From: Sphingobium sp. DEHP117
GTDB lineage: Bacteria; Pseudomonadota; Alphaproteobacteria; Sphingomonadales; Sphingomonadaceae
Direction of reading: 5' to 3'
DNA length: 64,000 bases
Assembly: GCF_030867385.1 (NCBI RefSeq)
Contig: NZ_JAPFBJ010000001.1
Coordinates: 1 to 64,000 of the forward strand
Part shown: one piece after another, positions 16,053 to 24,605 of the stretch
Layout: each line of letters starts with the position of its first letter
How positions within the stretch are numbered: the stretch's first letter is position 1
The notes under the pieces: generated by a model
Told to the model about the DNA's origin: nothing
What the model saw: the letters and a program-made list of their open reading frames with translations, nothing else
The model's database searches: none
Position numbers and translations under genes: made by a program

Positions 16053-16963
16053 AATGGTCGGCGCCTACGGAAGCGATTAGGCGCGATCTCTTGGGGCTGA
16101 TTCATTCCAATCATGAGTGCTTTTCCTTGGCAATACGATTGTAATTTTACGGGATGATTTTCAGCCAGCCATAGCAGAGACCCGCGAATAAATTGTATGC
16201 TAGACCTATTTACAGATAGTTCCGACTGATTTGATTTTTTCTTTAGCCAACGGTTTGGCTTGCCCCATAGAGAATTCTGCGAGCGAACTTTCAGCCCGCC
16301 AAATCCGCCCCTGCGCAAACTTGAATCAATTTCTTTAACAAGATCGTCACGACTCATTCCTGAATCTCGTGCTATGGCGTTGACTACATTTAGCAAATCT
16401 CGAACATAAGCCTTATTACCAATAATAACATCCGAATCTCTGGAAATTTTTAAATCTCTATTGTTCTTTTCGTTAGATTTTAATTTAGATATTTCGTTGC
16501 TTATTTTTACTTTTTTTGCAAATTGCCTAGCGCCATTTCTCTCCAACTGTTCCAGCTTTCGCTCTCTGGCTCGCTCCCCCGGATTACCGACATATGCCCG
16601 ATAATCGGCAATCAGAGTATCTGCTAATCCACACTCTTTATAAAAAGCAGCCGCTTCATTTGAATGATATACAGACAACCAAGCCAAAAAAGGAGCTATT
16701 GGCCATTTTGTGTCTTTGTGCTGCAAATCTCTGATGATCTCTGAAAGCAGCTCATTCCCTTTTTTGTATGGGTCACGATCATGATTGATGTAAAAGTCAT
16801 CAATGAATGGTTCAATTTCAGAGAAAGCCCTTTCTCTTTTCCGCCCACGGCCCGCTAGGGCTCGCATCTTGTCGGCGAGAAGTTTGCGCCTGCTTTCGTC
16901 TTCAAACACGAAATTCGCGTCATCCAAAAAATGGTCGTTTTCGTCATAGTCCAAATCGGCCAT
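16049..16963 (-). CDS. Hypothetical protein, Lys/Asn-rich, AT-rich gene
   Basis: A 304-aa soluble protein without a recognised family. It is acidic at the N-terminus (DLDYDENDHFLDDANFVFEDE), has a basic helical middle (RERKLEQLERNGARQFAKKVK) and a basic C-terminus (RFRRRRPF). Codon use is clearly AT-richer than the core genes, which suggests recent acquisition. It converges on and overlaps the coupling-protein gene by 4 bases. A GGAG precedes the ATG at 16963. Confidence 0.7.
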   Translation of the reverse strand: MADLDYDENDHFLDDANFVFEDESRRKLLADKMRALAGRGRKRERAFSEIEPFIDDFYINHDRDPYKKGNELLSEIIRDLQHKDTKWPIAPFLAWLSVYHSNEAAAFYKECGLADTLIADYRAYVGNPGERARERKLEQLERNGARQFAKKVKISNEISKLKSNEKNNRDLKISRDSDVIIGNKAYVRDLLNVVNAIARDSGMSRDDLVKEIDSSLRRGGFGGLKVRSQNSLWGKPNRWLKKKSNQSELSVNRSSIQFIRGSLLWLAENHPVKLQSYCQGKALMIGMNQPQEIAPNRFRRRRPF

Positions 16964-17009
16964 GCTCCGCGCATAGTCACAAATGGTCCGCTGTGGAAGA
17001 GGTTGCTAT

Positions 17010-17333
17010 TCAAGCGCCGCCAAGGGTCAGCGGCCGTTGACGTGTCGCCGGTTGTCCTAACTCAAAGAATTGCGCCATGACAATTTTCCCTGTATCATGA
17101 TCTCTCGTTATAATGGCGGGACCTGTGTATCTATGACGCTTGCCGTCTTTGAAATATTCCTCTTGTATAGGACGATTAGTAATAGGATGGAAAATAGTTA
17201 CCGCTGGCCCATGTTGGCGATGGATTATCCCATTTAGCCGCCAAGTTTCTCTGACATAGCTTCCTCTTCCATATTTATCTTCAAACCGTAGATTTGGATC
17301 GGCTTCCACCGTTACGACATACTCATTTATCAT
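17010..17333 (-). CDS. Small MORN-like repeat protein
   Basis: A 107-aa protein with two copies of an 'N/DG..HR..GPA' motif (NGIIHRQHGPAVT, DGKRHRYTGPAII), the pattern of bacterial MORN-like antitoxin-repeat modules. ATG 17333 was preferred over a TTG at 17363. It reads in the same direction as the upstream unknown gene and is AT-rich. Function unknown. Confidence 0.6.
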   Translation of the reverse strand: MINEYVVTVEADPNLRFEDKYGRGSYVRETWRLNGIIHRQHGPAVTIFHPITNRPIQEEYFKDGKRHRYTGPAIITRDHDTGKIVMAQFFELGQPATRQRPLTLGGA

Positions 17334-17558
17334 GTGTGCTCTTATGTTTTGTTTATTTGGCAATGAGATGTTGTATCATAACTATTTTTGATTATGCAAA
17401 CTTTTTGCAGCCTCACAGGACTCACAGTCCGCCTCCACCAAACCTCACAGAAATAATTGATACTTCGAAAAGGCTGGCCCCGGAGGAGACCAGTCGGTCA
17501 ATGGGCCTAATCTGACCGTTCTGCTGCGTAGCTTTCCTTCATCGCAAAGGTTAATGCG

Positions 17559-17924
17559 ATGGACGATATTATACTGTTGCCTGCGTCGGTGTTGCTTTCT
17601 CCGGCGTTCAAGCAGGCTCTTGCCAAGCGTTTCGTTGAGGATTGCATGACCCGGATGGGCGGGTTCATTTTTCAGGACAGTCGCATTCAGAATTTCAAGG
17701 ATGATGGTGGAAGGATACTGAATGAAAAGCGAGTGGCGATCTACATTCATGACGATGTCGTCGAGGAGGCCTATGGCTATGAACTGAGCTTCTCATGGAC
17801 GACAGACATCCGGGTCTTTGCTGATCGGATGCCGGAACGTAATAGTCCTGGGTCGCACTTGCTGCGTTTGCAGCTCTGGGACGCCGCCTACAAGATTGAT
17901 GACAGGCCCATCATTGTTGGGTGA
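17559..17924 (+). CDS. Hypothetical protein
   Basis: A 121-aa protein with balanced composition and good coding character (PAFKQALAKRFVEDCMTRMGG, VAIYIHDDVVEEAYGYELSFSW). No signal peptide or membrane segment and no family recognised. It is followed by a strong hairpin terminator, which supports a real gene. Confidence 0.65.
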   Translation: MDDIILLPASVLLSPAFKQALAKRFVEDCMTRMGGFIFQDSRIQNFKDDGGRILNEKRVAIYIHDDVVEEAYGYELSFSWTTDIRVFADRMPERNSPGSHLLRLQLWDAAYKIDDRPIIVG

Positions 17925-17946
17925 CCGCGATTAAAGTTAGTCAAGT

Positions 17947-17972
17947 GAGCCGCCGGAGAATTCCGGCGGCTC
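17947..17972. terminator. Strong hairpin between convergent genes
   Basis: GAGCCGCCGGA and TCCGGCGGCTC form a perfect 11-bp stem with a GAAT loop. It sits between the ends of the convergent genes 17559-17924 and 17994-18218 and so may terminate both. The T-run is weak (attatat). Confidence 0.6.
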
Positions 17973-17993
17973 ATTATATCTGCGAACGTTGCT

Positions 17994-18218
17994 TCATCTA
18001 TTCTTTGAAATATAGCGCGCCGTTTTGACGACCATCACAGCTTTATGCTGTGCATAGATGCGCCCGAAATTGCGGCGGGCGGCATGGCTGGGTATGCATG
18101 CCATTAGCTCCGTAAATGCCCGCCGCAACTCGACGCGCTGCACAGCCCATTCCTCCGGGGCTCCGCGCTTGATGTAGGCGATGAGAGTGCGCTGTATGCG
18201 CGGTTGGTGCATGGCCAT
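17994..18218 (-). CDS. Small basic hypothetical protein
   Basis: A 74-aa protein (PRIQRTLIAYIKRGAPEEWA, ending MVVKTARYISKNR). The start ATG at 18218 has an excellent Shine-Dalgarno (aaaggagtattatt). Basic and helical, it could bind nucleic acid, but no family is recognised. Confidence 0.6.
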   Translation of the reverse strand: MAMHQPRIQRTLIAYIKRGAPEEWAVQRVELRRAFTELMACIPSHAARRNFGRIYAQHKAVMVVKTARYISKNR

Positions 18219-18406
18219 AATAATACTCCTTTCGGAGCATTCATGCGGTCACCGCTTGGGGCATCAGGGGGGATAGGCCTTTCTATTGATCCATTGGCGT
18301 TTCCGCTGCCGATTTCAGCCGCCATACATGGGTATGTTCGATAGCATAAACCGCGCAATTTCGCCATTTTCAGCTCTTATTAACCATAATCTTGGATAAT
18401 AGGGGC

Positions 18407-19297
18407 ATGACGGGTCCAGAGGACGACATCAACACTACAATCGACTTGCGACGAGACACCAAACCTGACGCCGAGGCGCAAGTCGATCCGAGCGTGCATA
18501 CGCTCGGCGCCATTTTCGGACATGCTTCTTTTCCACCTGATATGCCGGAAGAAGTGAAGGCTGCGATCCTTGAGCGCGCCGAACAGGAGCGCCTGCTTGC
18601 GGGCGATATGATCCTCGCGCCTGCTGTCAATGCAATGTCACCACAGGCGCGATCCGAAAAAGACGAGAAAGAGCGCGAAGAATTTATCGCCGACATAAGG
18701 CAGGCAATGGCTCAACAGGAGCTTGAACGCCAGCATGAAGCGGAATGGCTGGCATCCTCTCATACCTACGCAGGGCAGACGCTTTCCGGTGAAGACTGGA
18801 AGAAGATGATGCACTGGTTCGCCGACGATGCGAATATCGCGGCGTGGGAAGAGGCGATGATGGCCGAAACAGGCCAGAGCCGCGAGGAAGTGCGGCGCAC
18901 GGGCGGCAAGATGCAACGCTTCTATGAACTGATGGATAGGCAAGCCAAAGGCACATTGACCAAAGAAGAGCGAGCCGAGTTCGACCGTCTGAACAACGAC
19001 CGCGAAGTGAAACGCGGGACTGAAGTTCAGGCAGAGATTCAGGGGTTGCGACACTCGCAATCCGCCGAGCTGTCTGGTCGGAATGACGCAACTTGGGATG
19101 GCGGGCAGCGTGAGAACGCCACATCCTTTGCATCCACACTCGCTGACGATCCGAGTGTTGGTATTGCTCCGCCAATGTCCGATTCCTATCGCTTAGCCGC
19201 TAACGGCGTACCGAAACCGGCCCCACAGCCTTCGGTATCGCCATCTCTCCCGCCAGCCCAGGTCGTGCAGGTCAGTGCCGATAATATGTTCGGCTAA
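18407..19297 (+). CDS. Hypothetical acidic, helix-rich protein
   Basis: A 296-aa soluble protein, rich in Glu/Asp/Gln, with long helical stretches (about 45-110 and 135-215) and a Pro-rich disordered C-terminus (PKPAPQPSVSPSLPP). ATG 18407 has an AGGGG just upstream; an alternative TTG lies five codons earlier. It converges on the next gene with a 4-base overlap. No family recognised; conjugation-island cargo is a guess. Confidence 0.65.
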   Translation: MTGPEDDINTTIDLRRDTKPDAEAQVDPSVHTLGAIFGHASFPPDMPEEVKAAILERAEQERLLAGDMILAPAVNAMSPQARSEKDEKEREEFIADIRQAMAQQELERQHEAEWLASSHTYAGQTLSGEDWKKMMHWFADDANIAAWEEAMMAETGQSREEVRRTGGKMQRFYELMDRQAKGTLTKEERAEFDRLNNDREVKRGTEVQAEIQGLRHSQSAELSGRNDATWDGGQRENATSFASTLADDPSVGIAPPMSDSYRLAANGVPKPAPQPSVSPSLPPAQVVQVSADNMFG

Positions 19298-19938
19298 TTC
19301 GGTGACATTATGAATTGCGCGGCAAACTGCGTGTAGTGCACATCTTCCAGACCACCAACGCTTTCGCTTGCACCGACACTGTTTGTGGCGGTGATGTCGG
19401 CAATTTTCCGAACGGGTTTGGTCAATATGGTGAGCCAGCGTCCAAGCCGCATAGAGCCATCCGGCTGCGCGATTTCTGATCGCGCCATCAGCATGACGCG
19501 CATTCCGCCCGCTGTTGCGCGCTTCACATAGTCGTCATAACTCTCGCACAGACCAGCGTGCGTTGCCTTGCAATTATCATTCGCTGCCTTGGTATCGTTG
19601 CCGATCAATGCCCATGCAGGCACTTGCGCTGAATTGATGTCGTTCAATCTCAAACCGGAATAGCGCGCCTTGACGCATACGGTTGTTGATTTCTGGCCCT
19701 GTGGCGCATCGCCTTCGAGGCTATAGCCAATGCCGCTGCTGTTCGCGGTAAAGATGTTGACGGGACGATCCTTGCGCGTCGTTACACGGTTGCCGATCAC
19801 AACCGGAACCTGACCTTCGGCCTTGAGTGCCGCCTGTATTGCGGCGGCTGGGCCGCAGTGCCCCGGCTCAAGTGCGAAAGCTGACAGAGGGAATAAAATC
19901 AGCGCAGAAACAGCAAGACCGACAAACCGCAGAACCAT
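19294..19938 (-). CDS. Exported hypothetical protein
   Basis: A 214-aa protein with a clear Sec signal peptide (MVLRFVGLAVSALILFPLSAFA, cleavage about residue 22) and a mature part with four cysteines (CGPAAA, TVCVKARYSG, NDNCKATHAGLCESY). It is probably periplasmic and disulfide-bonded. No family recognised. Confidence 0.65.
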   Translation of the reverse strand: MVLRFVGLAVSALILFPLSAFALEPGHCGPAAAIQAALKAEGQVPVVIGNRVTTRKDRPVNIFTANSSGIGYSLEGDAPQGQKSTTVCVKARYSGLRLNDINSAQVPAWALIGNDTKAANDNCKATHAGLCESYDDYVKRATAGGMRVMLMARSEIAQPDGSMRLGRWLTILTKPVRKIADITATNSVGASESVGGLEDVHYTQFAAQFIMSPN

Positions 19939-20074
19939 GTATTCGTGTCCCGTTAACGGTCGTCATCGGGACTCTCGTCAGCTTCCGTTCATCGTGGTTC
20001 GGTGATAGGGTGTTTCTCAACTATCCGGCCTTTTTCGTGCGTCTCGTCGCGTGGATAGGGTTCGGTCCCTTAAA

Positions 20075-20114
20075 CCACCGATTTTGATACAGCCGCCGAA
20101 AGTCGCATCGGTGG
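20075..20114. promoter_or_regulatory. Inverted repeat just upstream of the resolvase (possible res subsite)
   Basis: CCACCGAT (20075-20082) and ATCGGTGG (20107-20114) form a perfect 8-bp inverted repeat with a 24-bp spacer, ending 4 bp before the resolvase start. Resolvases usually bind such sites immediately upstream of their gene, both for recombination and autoregulation. No second or third subsite was identified. Confidence 0.35.
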
Positions 20115-20118
20115 CGGA

Positions 20119-20679
20119 ATGGAAACCGTGCGTATCGGCTATGCGCGTGTGTCAACCGATGACCAGTCATTGAACCTACAACTCGATGCGCTCCGTCATG
20201 CCGGATGCGCGAAAATCTTTACCGACAAGCTCAGTGGAAAGTCACGCAGGCGCGCGGGGCTTGACGATGCGCTTGCCTCACTGAACGCAAACGATCAACT
20301 CGTCGTCTGGCGACTGGATCGCTTGGGCCGCAACTTCCGGCATCTGGTCGATATTGCCGATGAGCTGCGCGAGCGCGGCGTCAATCTGATTTCCATCAGC
20401 GAAGGCATCGACACATCATCGAACGTGGGTGAAATCATCTTCCGCCTCATGTCCGTGTTCTCGGATTTTGAGCGCAATGTGATTGTAGAACGCACCCGCG
20501 CAGGGCTAGCGGCAGCAAAAGCGCGCGGTGTGAAGCTCGGGCGAAAGCCGGGCTTGTCCGCATCGCAAGTGGCGCAAGCACGTCAACTTCTACAATCCGA
20601 TATGAAGATGAACGCCATCGCGCGGCAACTCGCTGTCGGCAGATCGACGCTTTACCGCTACCTCCACCGTGAGACGTAA
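20119..20679 (+). CDS. Small serine recombinase (Tn3-resolvase/Pin invertase family)
   Basis: A 186-aa resolvase/invertase. The catalytic N-terminal domain has IGYARVSTDDQ (Ser12 nucleophile), VWRLDRLGRN and FSDFERNVIVERTRAG; a C-terminal Hin-type helix-turn-helix ends MNAIARQLAVGRSTLYRYL. Full length for the family. It may resolve dimers of the element or be a relic of a transposon. No matching transposase is adjacent. Confidence 0.93.
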   Translation: METVRIGYARVSTDDQSLNLQLDALRHAGCAKIFTDKLSGKSRRRAGLDDALASLNANDQLVVWRLDRLGRNFRHLVDIADELRERGVNLISISEGIDTSSNVGEIIFRLMSVFSDFERNVIVERTRAGLAAAKARGVKLGRKPGLSASQVAQARQLLQSDMKMNAIARQLAVGRSTLYRYLHRET

Positions 20680-20878
20680 CCACATGAATTTGCACAACCA
20701 TCACGTGTAATGCTAGACTTAAGATAGTGGGCCGTGCCGTACGCGGCAGGCAAAAAATAAAATGAACGGGATGCAGCGGGGCGTGCTCAATCCCCCCGTG
20801 GATCGATGACGATCCGGTTAGGTCAAAATCCTATCGCGCAATTTCGTGCACCGCTTGAGGCGGTGGGGATGGATTTTG
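20680..20878. other. Intergenic gap between resolvase and integrase operon
   Basis: No gene seen. A hairpin CACCGC-TTGAG-GCGGTG (20849-20865) lies just before the start of the small gene at 20879, and a weaker GCCG/CGGC stem lies near 20733. These may include the operon's leader or binding sites of the serine integrase; nothing more specific can be said. Confidence 0.3.
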
Positions 20879-21163
20879 ATGACAGGCTTGCCACCTGACT
20901 TGGTAGAAAAATATCGTGCGGCTGTGCCGCATATCCAGCTCTCGGAAGAAACCCTCGCGGTTATCTGCAAGATCATGCGGGCGGGCGTCGCCATCGCCTG
21001 GGGGCTGGATTCTACCCAGCTTGCCCTGAAACAGCAGTTTTCAAATGCTTCCCTTTCGGATTCTGATTGTGCTAGTCTCGGTTTTCACGAAAAAATCGAG
21101 ACTGTTGACCCCGTTGACGGGGGCGCGAAGAATAAGATTGGACCCAAGGATTATGCGCCATGA
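20879..21163 (+). CDS. Small hypothetical protein coupled to the serine integrase
   Basis: A 94-aa protein (MTGLPPDLVEKYRAAVPHIQ, ETLAVICKIMRAGVAIAWGL). ATG 20879 follows a ggggatgga Shine-Dalgarno-like stretch. Its stop overlaps the integrase start (ATGA), so the two are co-translated. A directionality-factor role would be natural for this position but is not shown by the sequence. Confidence 0.6.
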   Translation: MTGLPPDLVEKYRAAVPHIQLSEETLAVICKIMRAGVAIAWGLDSTQLALKQQFSNASLSDSDCASLGFHEKIETVDPVDGGAKNKIGPKDYAP

Positions 21164-22758
21164 CCCGCCATACGCACACAAAAGCCGTCATCTATTGCCG
21201 AGTATCTGACCCCAAGCAAAAAGTCCGTGGTGACGGGCTTGGCAGTCAGGAAACTCGCTGCCGTGAATATGCGAAATACCGCCAGCTTGATGTCGTTACG
21301 GTCATAAAGGAAGACTATACCGGAGCTACTTCGCAGCGGCCCGGCTTCAAGTCCCTGCTTGCTTTCCTGCGCAAAAATCGCTCGGACCCGCATATCGTCA
21401 TCATCGACGATCTGTCTCGGCTTGCCCGTGATGTTGTAGCCTTCCGCAAGTGCCGTAGCGAAATTTCCGCTGCAAGCGGAATTTTAGAATCTCCATCCAT
21501 TGTGTTCGGCGAGAACTCGGACAGCTATTTCGTCGAGAATGTTCTGGCGAGTGCGGCCCAGCATCAACGCGAGAAGAACGCCGAGCAGACCAAGAACCGT
21601 ATGCACGCTCGCGCCCAGAACGGATTTTGGATATATGGCGAGCCTAAGGGCTATCGCTACGACAAGGCTCCTGCTGGCGGCAAGATGATGTATCGCCATG
21701 AGCCGGTCGCCACTATCGTTGCAGAGGCTCTTGAAGGGTTCGCCAGCGGTCGCTTTGAATCGCAGGCGGAAGTGAAACGCTTTCTCGAAGCGCAACCCCT
21801 GTTCCCCAAAAACAAGAAAGGGCAGCTCACTATCGAACGGATCAGGATCATGCTGACCCAGCCACTCTATGCGGGCTATCTTGAAGTTCCAAAATGGGGT
21901 ATCTCCTTGCGGAAAGCTCAGCATGAACCACTTATCAGTTTCGAGACATACACGCGCATTCAGGAGCGCCTGTACGGAAAGCCTCGTGCGCCCACGCGCG
22001 TCGATATAAACGAAGCCTTTGCGCTGCGTGGTTTCCTGTGCTGTTCGGACTGCTCCCATCCCTATACCGCGAATTACTCGCGCGGATCGAAGGGGAAACT
22101 CTATCCCTATTATCTGTGCAGGCAGCCAGGCTGTCCGAGCAATTCCAAGTCGATTGCCCGCGATAAGGTAGAAACGGCTTTTGAGGAGTTGCTGAAATCT
22201 CTCGCCCCCGCGCAGGAACTGTTCGATATTGCAGCCTTCGTTTTCCGTGAAATGTGGGACGAGCAGGCCAGCAACGCCAAGGCGCGCAAGAAAGAGATGG
22301 CAAAGGAAATCGCCGAGATCGAGCGCAAGATCAGTCAGGTTGTCGATCGCATCGTCGATGCCGAAAACAAGACTGTCATGAAGGCGCTGGAACAGCGGCT
22401 TGATGAACTCGAACGGCGCAAGCTCCTGCTGGGGGAAAATGTCGCAAAATGCGGCACGCCCATTCGAGGCTATGACGAGAGTTTTCGAACCTCAATGGAA
22501 TTTCTCGCAAGCCCTTGGATTCTCTGGAATTCTGATCGTCTGGAAGACAAGCGCGCAGCGGTCAGATTAGCGTTCAACGACAATCTGAAATATGACCGCA
22601 ATGAAGGCTTTCGAACCCCTGAAATATCCATGCCATTCAAGGCATTACAGGGCATTTCGGAGGAGAAAGAACTAATGGCGCGCCCGGCAGGATTCGAACC
22701 TGCGACCACCCGCTTAGAAGGCGGGTGCTCTATCCAGCTGAGCTACGGGCGCGGATGA
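21160..22758 (+). CDS. Large serine recombinase (island integrase), C-terminus encoded by antisense tRNA
   Basis: A 532-aa large serine recombinase. The N-terminal catalytic domain has AVIYCRVSDPKQ (Ser16) and VIIDDLSRLARDV; the recombinase domain is about 155-275. A zinc-ribbon domain (CCSDCSHPY ... YLCRQPGCPS) and a helical coiled-coil segment (about 375-420) follow. The last 27 codons (MARPAGFEPATTRLEGG...) are the antisense of the tRNA-Arg gene, and the stop lies in chromosomal DNA beyond it. The integrated copy therefore probably has a host-encoded tail that would change on excision. It uses the tRNA as attachment site by inference. Confidence 0.9.
   Translation: MTRHTHTKAVIYCRVSDPKQKVRGDGLGSQETRCREYAKYRQLDVVTVIKEDYTGATSQRPGFKSLLAFLRKNRSDPHIVIIDDLSRLARDVVAFRKCRSEISAASGILESPSIVFGENSDSYFVENVLASAAQHQREKNAEQTKNRMHARAQNGFWIYGEPKGYRYDKAPAGGKMMYRHEPVATIVAEALEGFASGRFESQAEVKRFLEAQPLFPKNKKGQLTIERIRIMLTQPLYAGYLEVPKWGISLRKAQHEPLISFETYTRIQERLYGKPRAPTRVDINEAFALRGFLCCSDCSHPYTANYSRGSKGKLYPYYLCRQPGCPSNSKSIARDKVETAFEELLKSLAPAQELFDIAAFVFREMWDEQASNAKARKKEMAKEIAEIERKISQVVDRIVDAENKTVMKALEQRLDELERRKLLLGENVAKCGTPIRGYDESFRTSMEFLASPWILWNSDRLEDKRAAVRLAFNDNLKYDRNEGFRTPEISMPFKALQGISEEKELMARPAGFEPATTRLEGGCSIQLSYGRG
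22676..22752 (-). tRNA. tRNA-Arg (anticodon UCU)
   Basis: Read on the minus strand, a 77-nt cloverleaf with acceptor stem GCGCCCG/CGGGCGC, D arm AGCTCAGCTGGATAGAGC, anticodon stem CCCGC/GCGGG with loop CTTCTAA (anticodon TCT), T arm GCAGG-TTCGAAT-CCTGC, and an encoded 3' CCA. The 3' end borders the island, and the serine recombinase frame runs across it, so it is the likely chromosomal attachment site. Confidence 0.96.
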
Positions 22759-22811
22759 GACAGGCGCATAGCGTGGTTTGACGGCGGCGCAAAGGGCGAT
22801 ATGCAGATGCC

Positions 22812-23594
22812 ATGAGCGAGACATCCCTTCCCCACGTCGCGGCGAACAGCCTGCACGGCAGGCCGCTGCGCTATTATGATTTCGCCCTGGCGGCGTTCGT
22901 CACGATATTGCTGTTGTCCAACCTCATCGGCGCGGCAAAGCTGAGCGTGGTGGATGGGTTCGTCTTCGGCTCGGGCATATTGTTCTTCCCGATCGGCTAT
23001 GTGTTGGGCGACGTGCTGACCGAAGTCTATGGCTATGCGCGGGCGCGGCGGTGCGTGTGGGTGGGCTTCTGCGCCATGCTGTTCATGGCGGTGATGAGCG
23101 CGATCGTGGTGGCGATGCCGCCCTTTGCGGGCTGGAGCTGCGCGGCGAGCGACAATGAGTTGTTTGCCGATGTGTTCAAGGCCAGCGATGCAGGCACCAT
23201 CTGTCAGGCGACCTATGACTCGGTGTTCGGCAGCACATGGCGCATTGTCGCGGCGTCCATCATCGCCTTCTGGGCCGGGGAGTTCGTCAACAGCTATGTG
23301 CTCGCAAAGATGAAGGTGTGGACCAAGGGCAAGCATCTCTGGACGCGTACCATCGGCTCGACGATCTTCGGGCAGGGGGTGGACAGCCTGATATTCTATC
23401 CGCTCGCCTTTCTCGGCGTGTGGCCAGCGGAGCAGGTGGGCGCGGTGCTCGTCACCAACTGGGCGCTGAAAGTGGGCTGGGAAGTGGTGCTCACGCCCGT
23501 CACCTATGCGGTGGTGGGCTTCATCAAGCGCCGCGAGGGGCTGGATATCTATGATGAAGGGACGGACTTCACGCCGTTCAAAGCGGGGGTATAG
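22812..23594 (+). CDS. yhhQ: Queuosine precursor transporter (YhhQ/VUT family)
   Basis: A 260-aa inner-membrane protein with about six hydrophobic segments. The family pattern is present: LLLSNLIGAAKL, FPIGYVLGDVLTEVYGYARAR, RTIGSTIFGQGVDSLIFYPLAF and the final TPVTYAVVGFIKRREG. It imports preQ0/preQ1 for queuosine modification of tRNA. It stands alone, divergent from the tRNA and convergent with purQ, and is the first core gene right of the island. Confidence 0.9.
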   Translation: MSETSLPHVAANSLHGRPLRYYDFALAAFVTILLLSNLIGAAKLSVVDGFVFGSGILFFPIGYVLGDVLTEVYGYARARRCVWVGFCAMLFMAVMSAIVVAMPPFAGWSCAASDNELFADVFKASDAGTICQATYDSVFGSTWRIVAASIIAFWAGEFVNSYVLAKMKVWTKGKHLWTRTIGSTIFGQGVDSLIFYPLAFLGVWPAEQVGAVLVTNWALKVGWEVVLTPVTYAVVGFIKRREGLDIYDEGTDFTPFKAGV

Positions 23595-23603
23595 GCCGGA
23601 CGA

Positions 23604-24278
23604 TCAGGCGCTCGCCATCATCCCCTCGACCAGCCCGGCGAACAGACGCGCGCCGTCTGTATTGCCGTGCGCGCTCTCGCAGGCGCGCTCCGGGTGGGGC
23701 ATCATCCCCAGCACATTGCCGCCTTCGTTGAGGATGCCCGCGATATTGCGCGCGGAACCATTGACGCTCTCCGCATAGCGGAAGGCGACGCGACCTTCGC
23801 CCTCGAGCCTGTCCAGCGTGGCGGCGTCGGCGAAATAATTGCCGTCATGATGCGCGACCGGAATACTGATCTGCTCGCCCGCCTGATAGCGCGATGTGAA
23901 GGCGCTCTGGCTGTTGTCGACCGTGAGCGCGACATCGCGGCAGACGAAATGAATGCCCGCGTTGCGCATCAGCGCGCCCGGCAGCAGACCCGATTCGGTC
24001 AGAACCTGGAAGCCGTTGCACACGCCCAGCACCATCACGCCCCTGTCCGCCGCCGCCTTTACCGCCGCCATGACCGGCGAGCGCGAGGCCATCGCGCCGG
24101 AGCGCAGATAGTCGCCATAGGAAAAGCCCCCCGGCACGGCGATCAGGTCCACGCCCGCCGGGATTTCCGTTTCGCGGTGCCAGAGCATGACCGGCTTGAC
24201 GCCACTGGCCTGTTCGATGGCAACGGCCATGTCGCGGTCGCAGTTGGAACCGGGAAAGACGATGACGGCGCTTTTCAT
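23604..24278 (-). CDS. purQ: Phosphoribosylformylglycinamidine synthase subunit PurQ
   Basis: A 224-aa class I glutamine amidotransferase that supplies ammonia for FGAM synthesis in purine biosynthesis, together with PurS and PurL. The start [17 protein letters not shown] is typical; [12 protein letters not shown], the nucleophile elbow GVCNGFQ (Cys) and the MPHPERA histidine are present. It is last in purC-purS-purQ on the minus strand, 4 bp after purS. Confidence 0.96.
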   Translation of the reverse strand: MKSAVIVFPGSNCDRDMAVAIEQASGVKPVMLWHRETEIPAGVDLIAVPGGFSYGDYLRSGAMASRSPVMAAVKAAADRGVMVLGVCNGFQVLTESGLLPGALMRNAGIHFVCRDVALTVDNSQSAFTSRYQAGEQISIPVAHHDGNYFADAATLDRLEGEGRVAFRYAESVNGSARNIAGILNEGGNVLGMMPHPERACESAHGNTDGARLFAGLVEGMMASA

Positions 24279-24282
24279 GGGC

Positions 24283-24516
24283 TTACCCCAGCTTTTCGAT
24301 GCGGTAGTTCTCGATAACGGTGTTGGCGAGCAGCTTGGCGCACATTGCATCGATATCGGCGTCAGACGTGCCATCCGCCAGATCCAGCTCGATCATTTTC
24401 CCTGCGCGCACATCGTTGACGCCGCCAAAGCCCAGCCCTTCGAGCGCGTGGTGGATCGCCTTGCCCTGCGGATCGAGCACGCCGTTCTTGAGGGTGACGA
24501 AAACGCGGGCTTTCAT
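24283..24516 (-). CDS. purS: Phosphoribosylformylglycinamidine synthase subunit PurS
   Basis: A 77-aa protein with the PurS pattern ([47 protein letters not shown]). It bridges PurL and PurQ in the small-type FGAM synthase complex. It lies between purC (89-bp gap) and purQ (4-bp gap). Confidence 0.95.
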   Translation of the reverse strand: MKARVFVTLKNGVLDPQGKAIHHALEGLGFGGVNDVRAGKMIELDLADGTSDADIDAMCAKLLANTVIENYRIEKLG

Positions 24517-24605
24517 GGGGCAAGACTCCGTAGCTGTGGCGCGATGATATGCGACAAGCCCCTATGCCCGCGCGCGCGGAAGGGCAAGCCCGCAACGCCC
24601 AAAAA

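Larger units (their letters stand above)
1..22676. mobile_element. Integrated mobilizable/defence island ending at tRNA-Arg (left end outside window)
   Basis: The stretch left of the tRNA-Arg gene is accessory in content: recombinases, toxin-antitoxin, restriction-modification, ABC-3C, a coupling protein, a resolvase and many unrecognised small genes. To the right the genes are housekeeping. The tRNA 3' end points into the island, the usual arrangement when integration uses a tRNA 3' end, and a large serine recombinase sits directly at that edge. Base composition is mixed: the block 16049-17400 and the toxin/methyltransferase region are visibly AT-richer than the core. A coupling protein is present but no relaxase or T4SS is visible, so a mobilizable element (IME) or a decayed conjugative one is inferred. 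The left boundary and the partner att site are not in the window. Confidence 0.75.

Noticed and set aside
1..22675. Second copy of the tRNA-Arg 3' end as the left att site
   Set aside because: I looked for ggattcgaacctgcgacc-like sequence left of the integrase and saw none, so the left end is taken to be outside the window.
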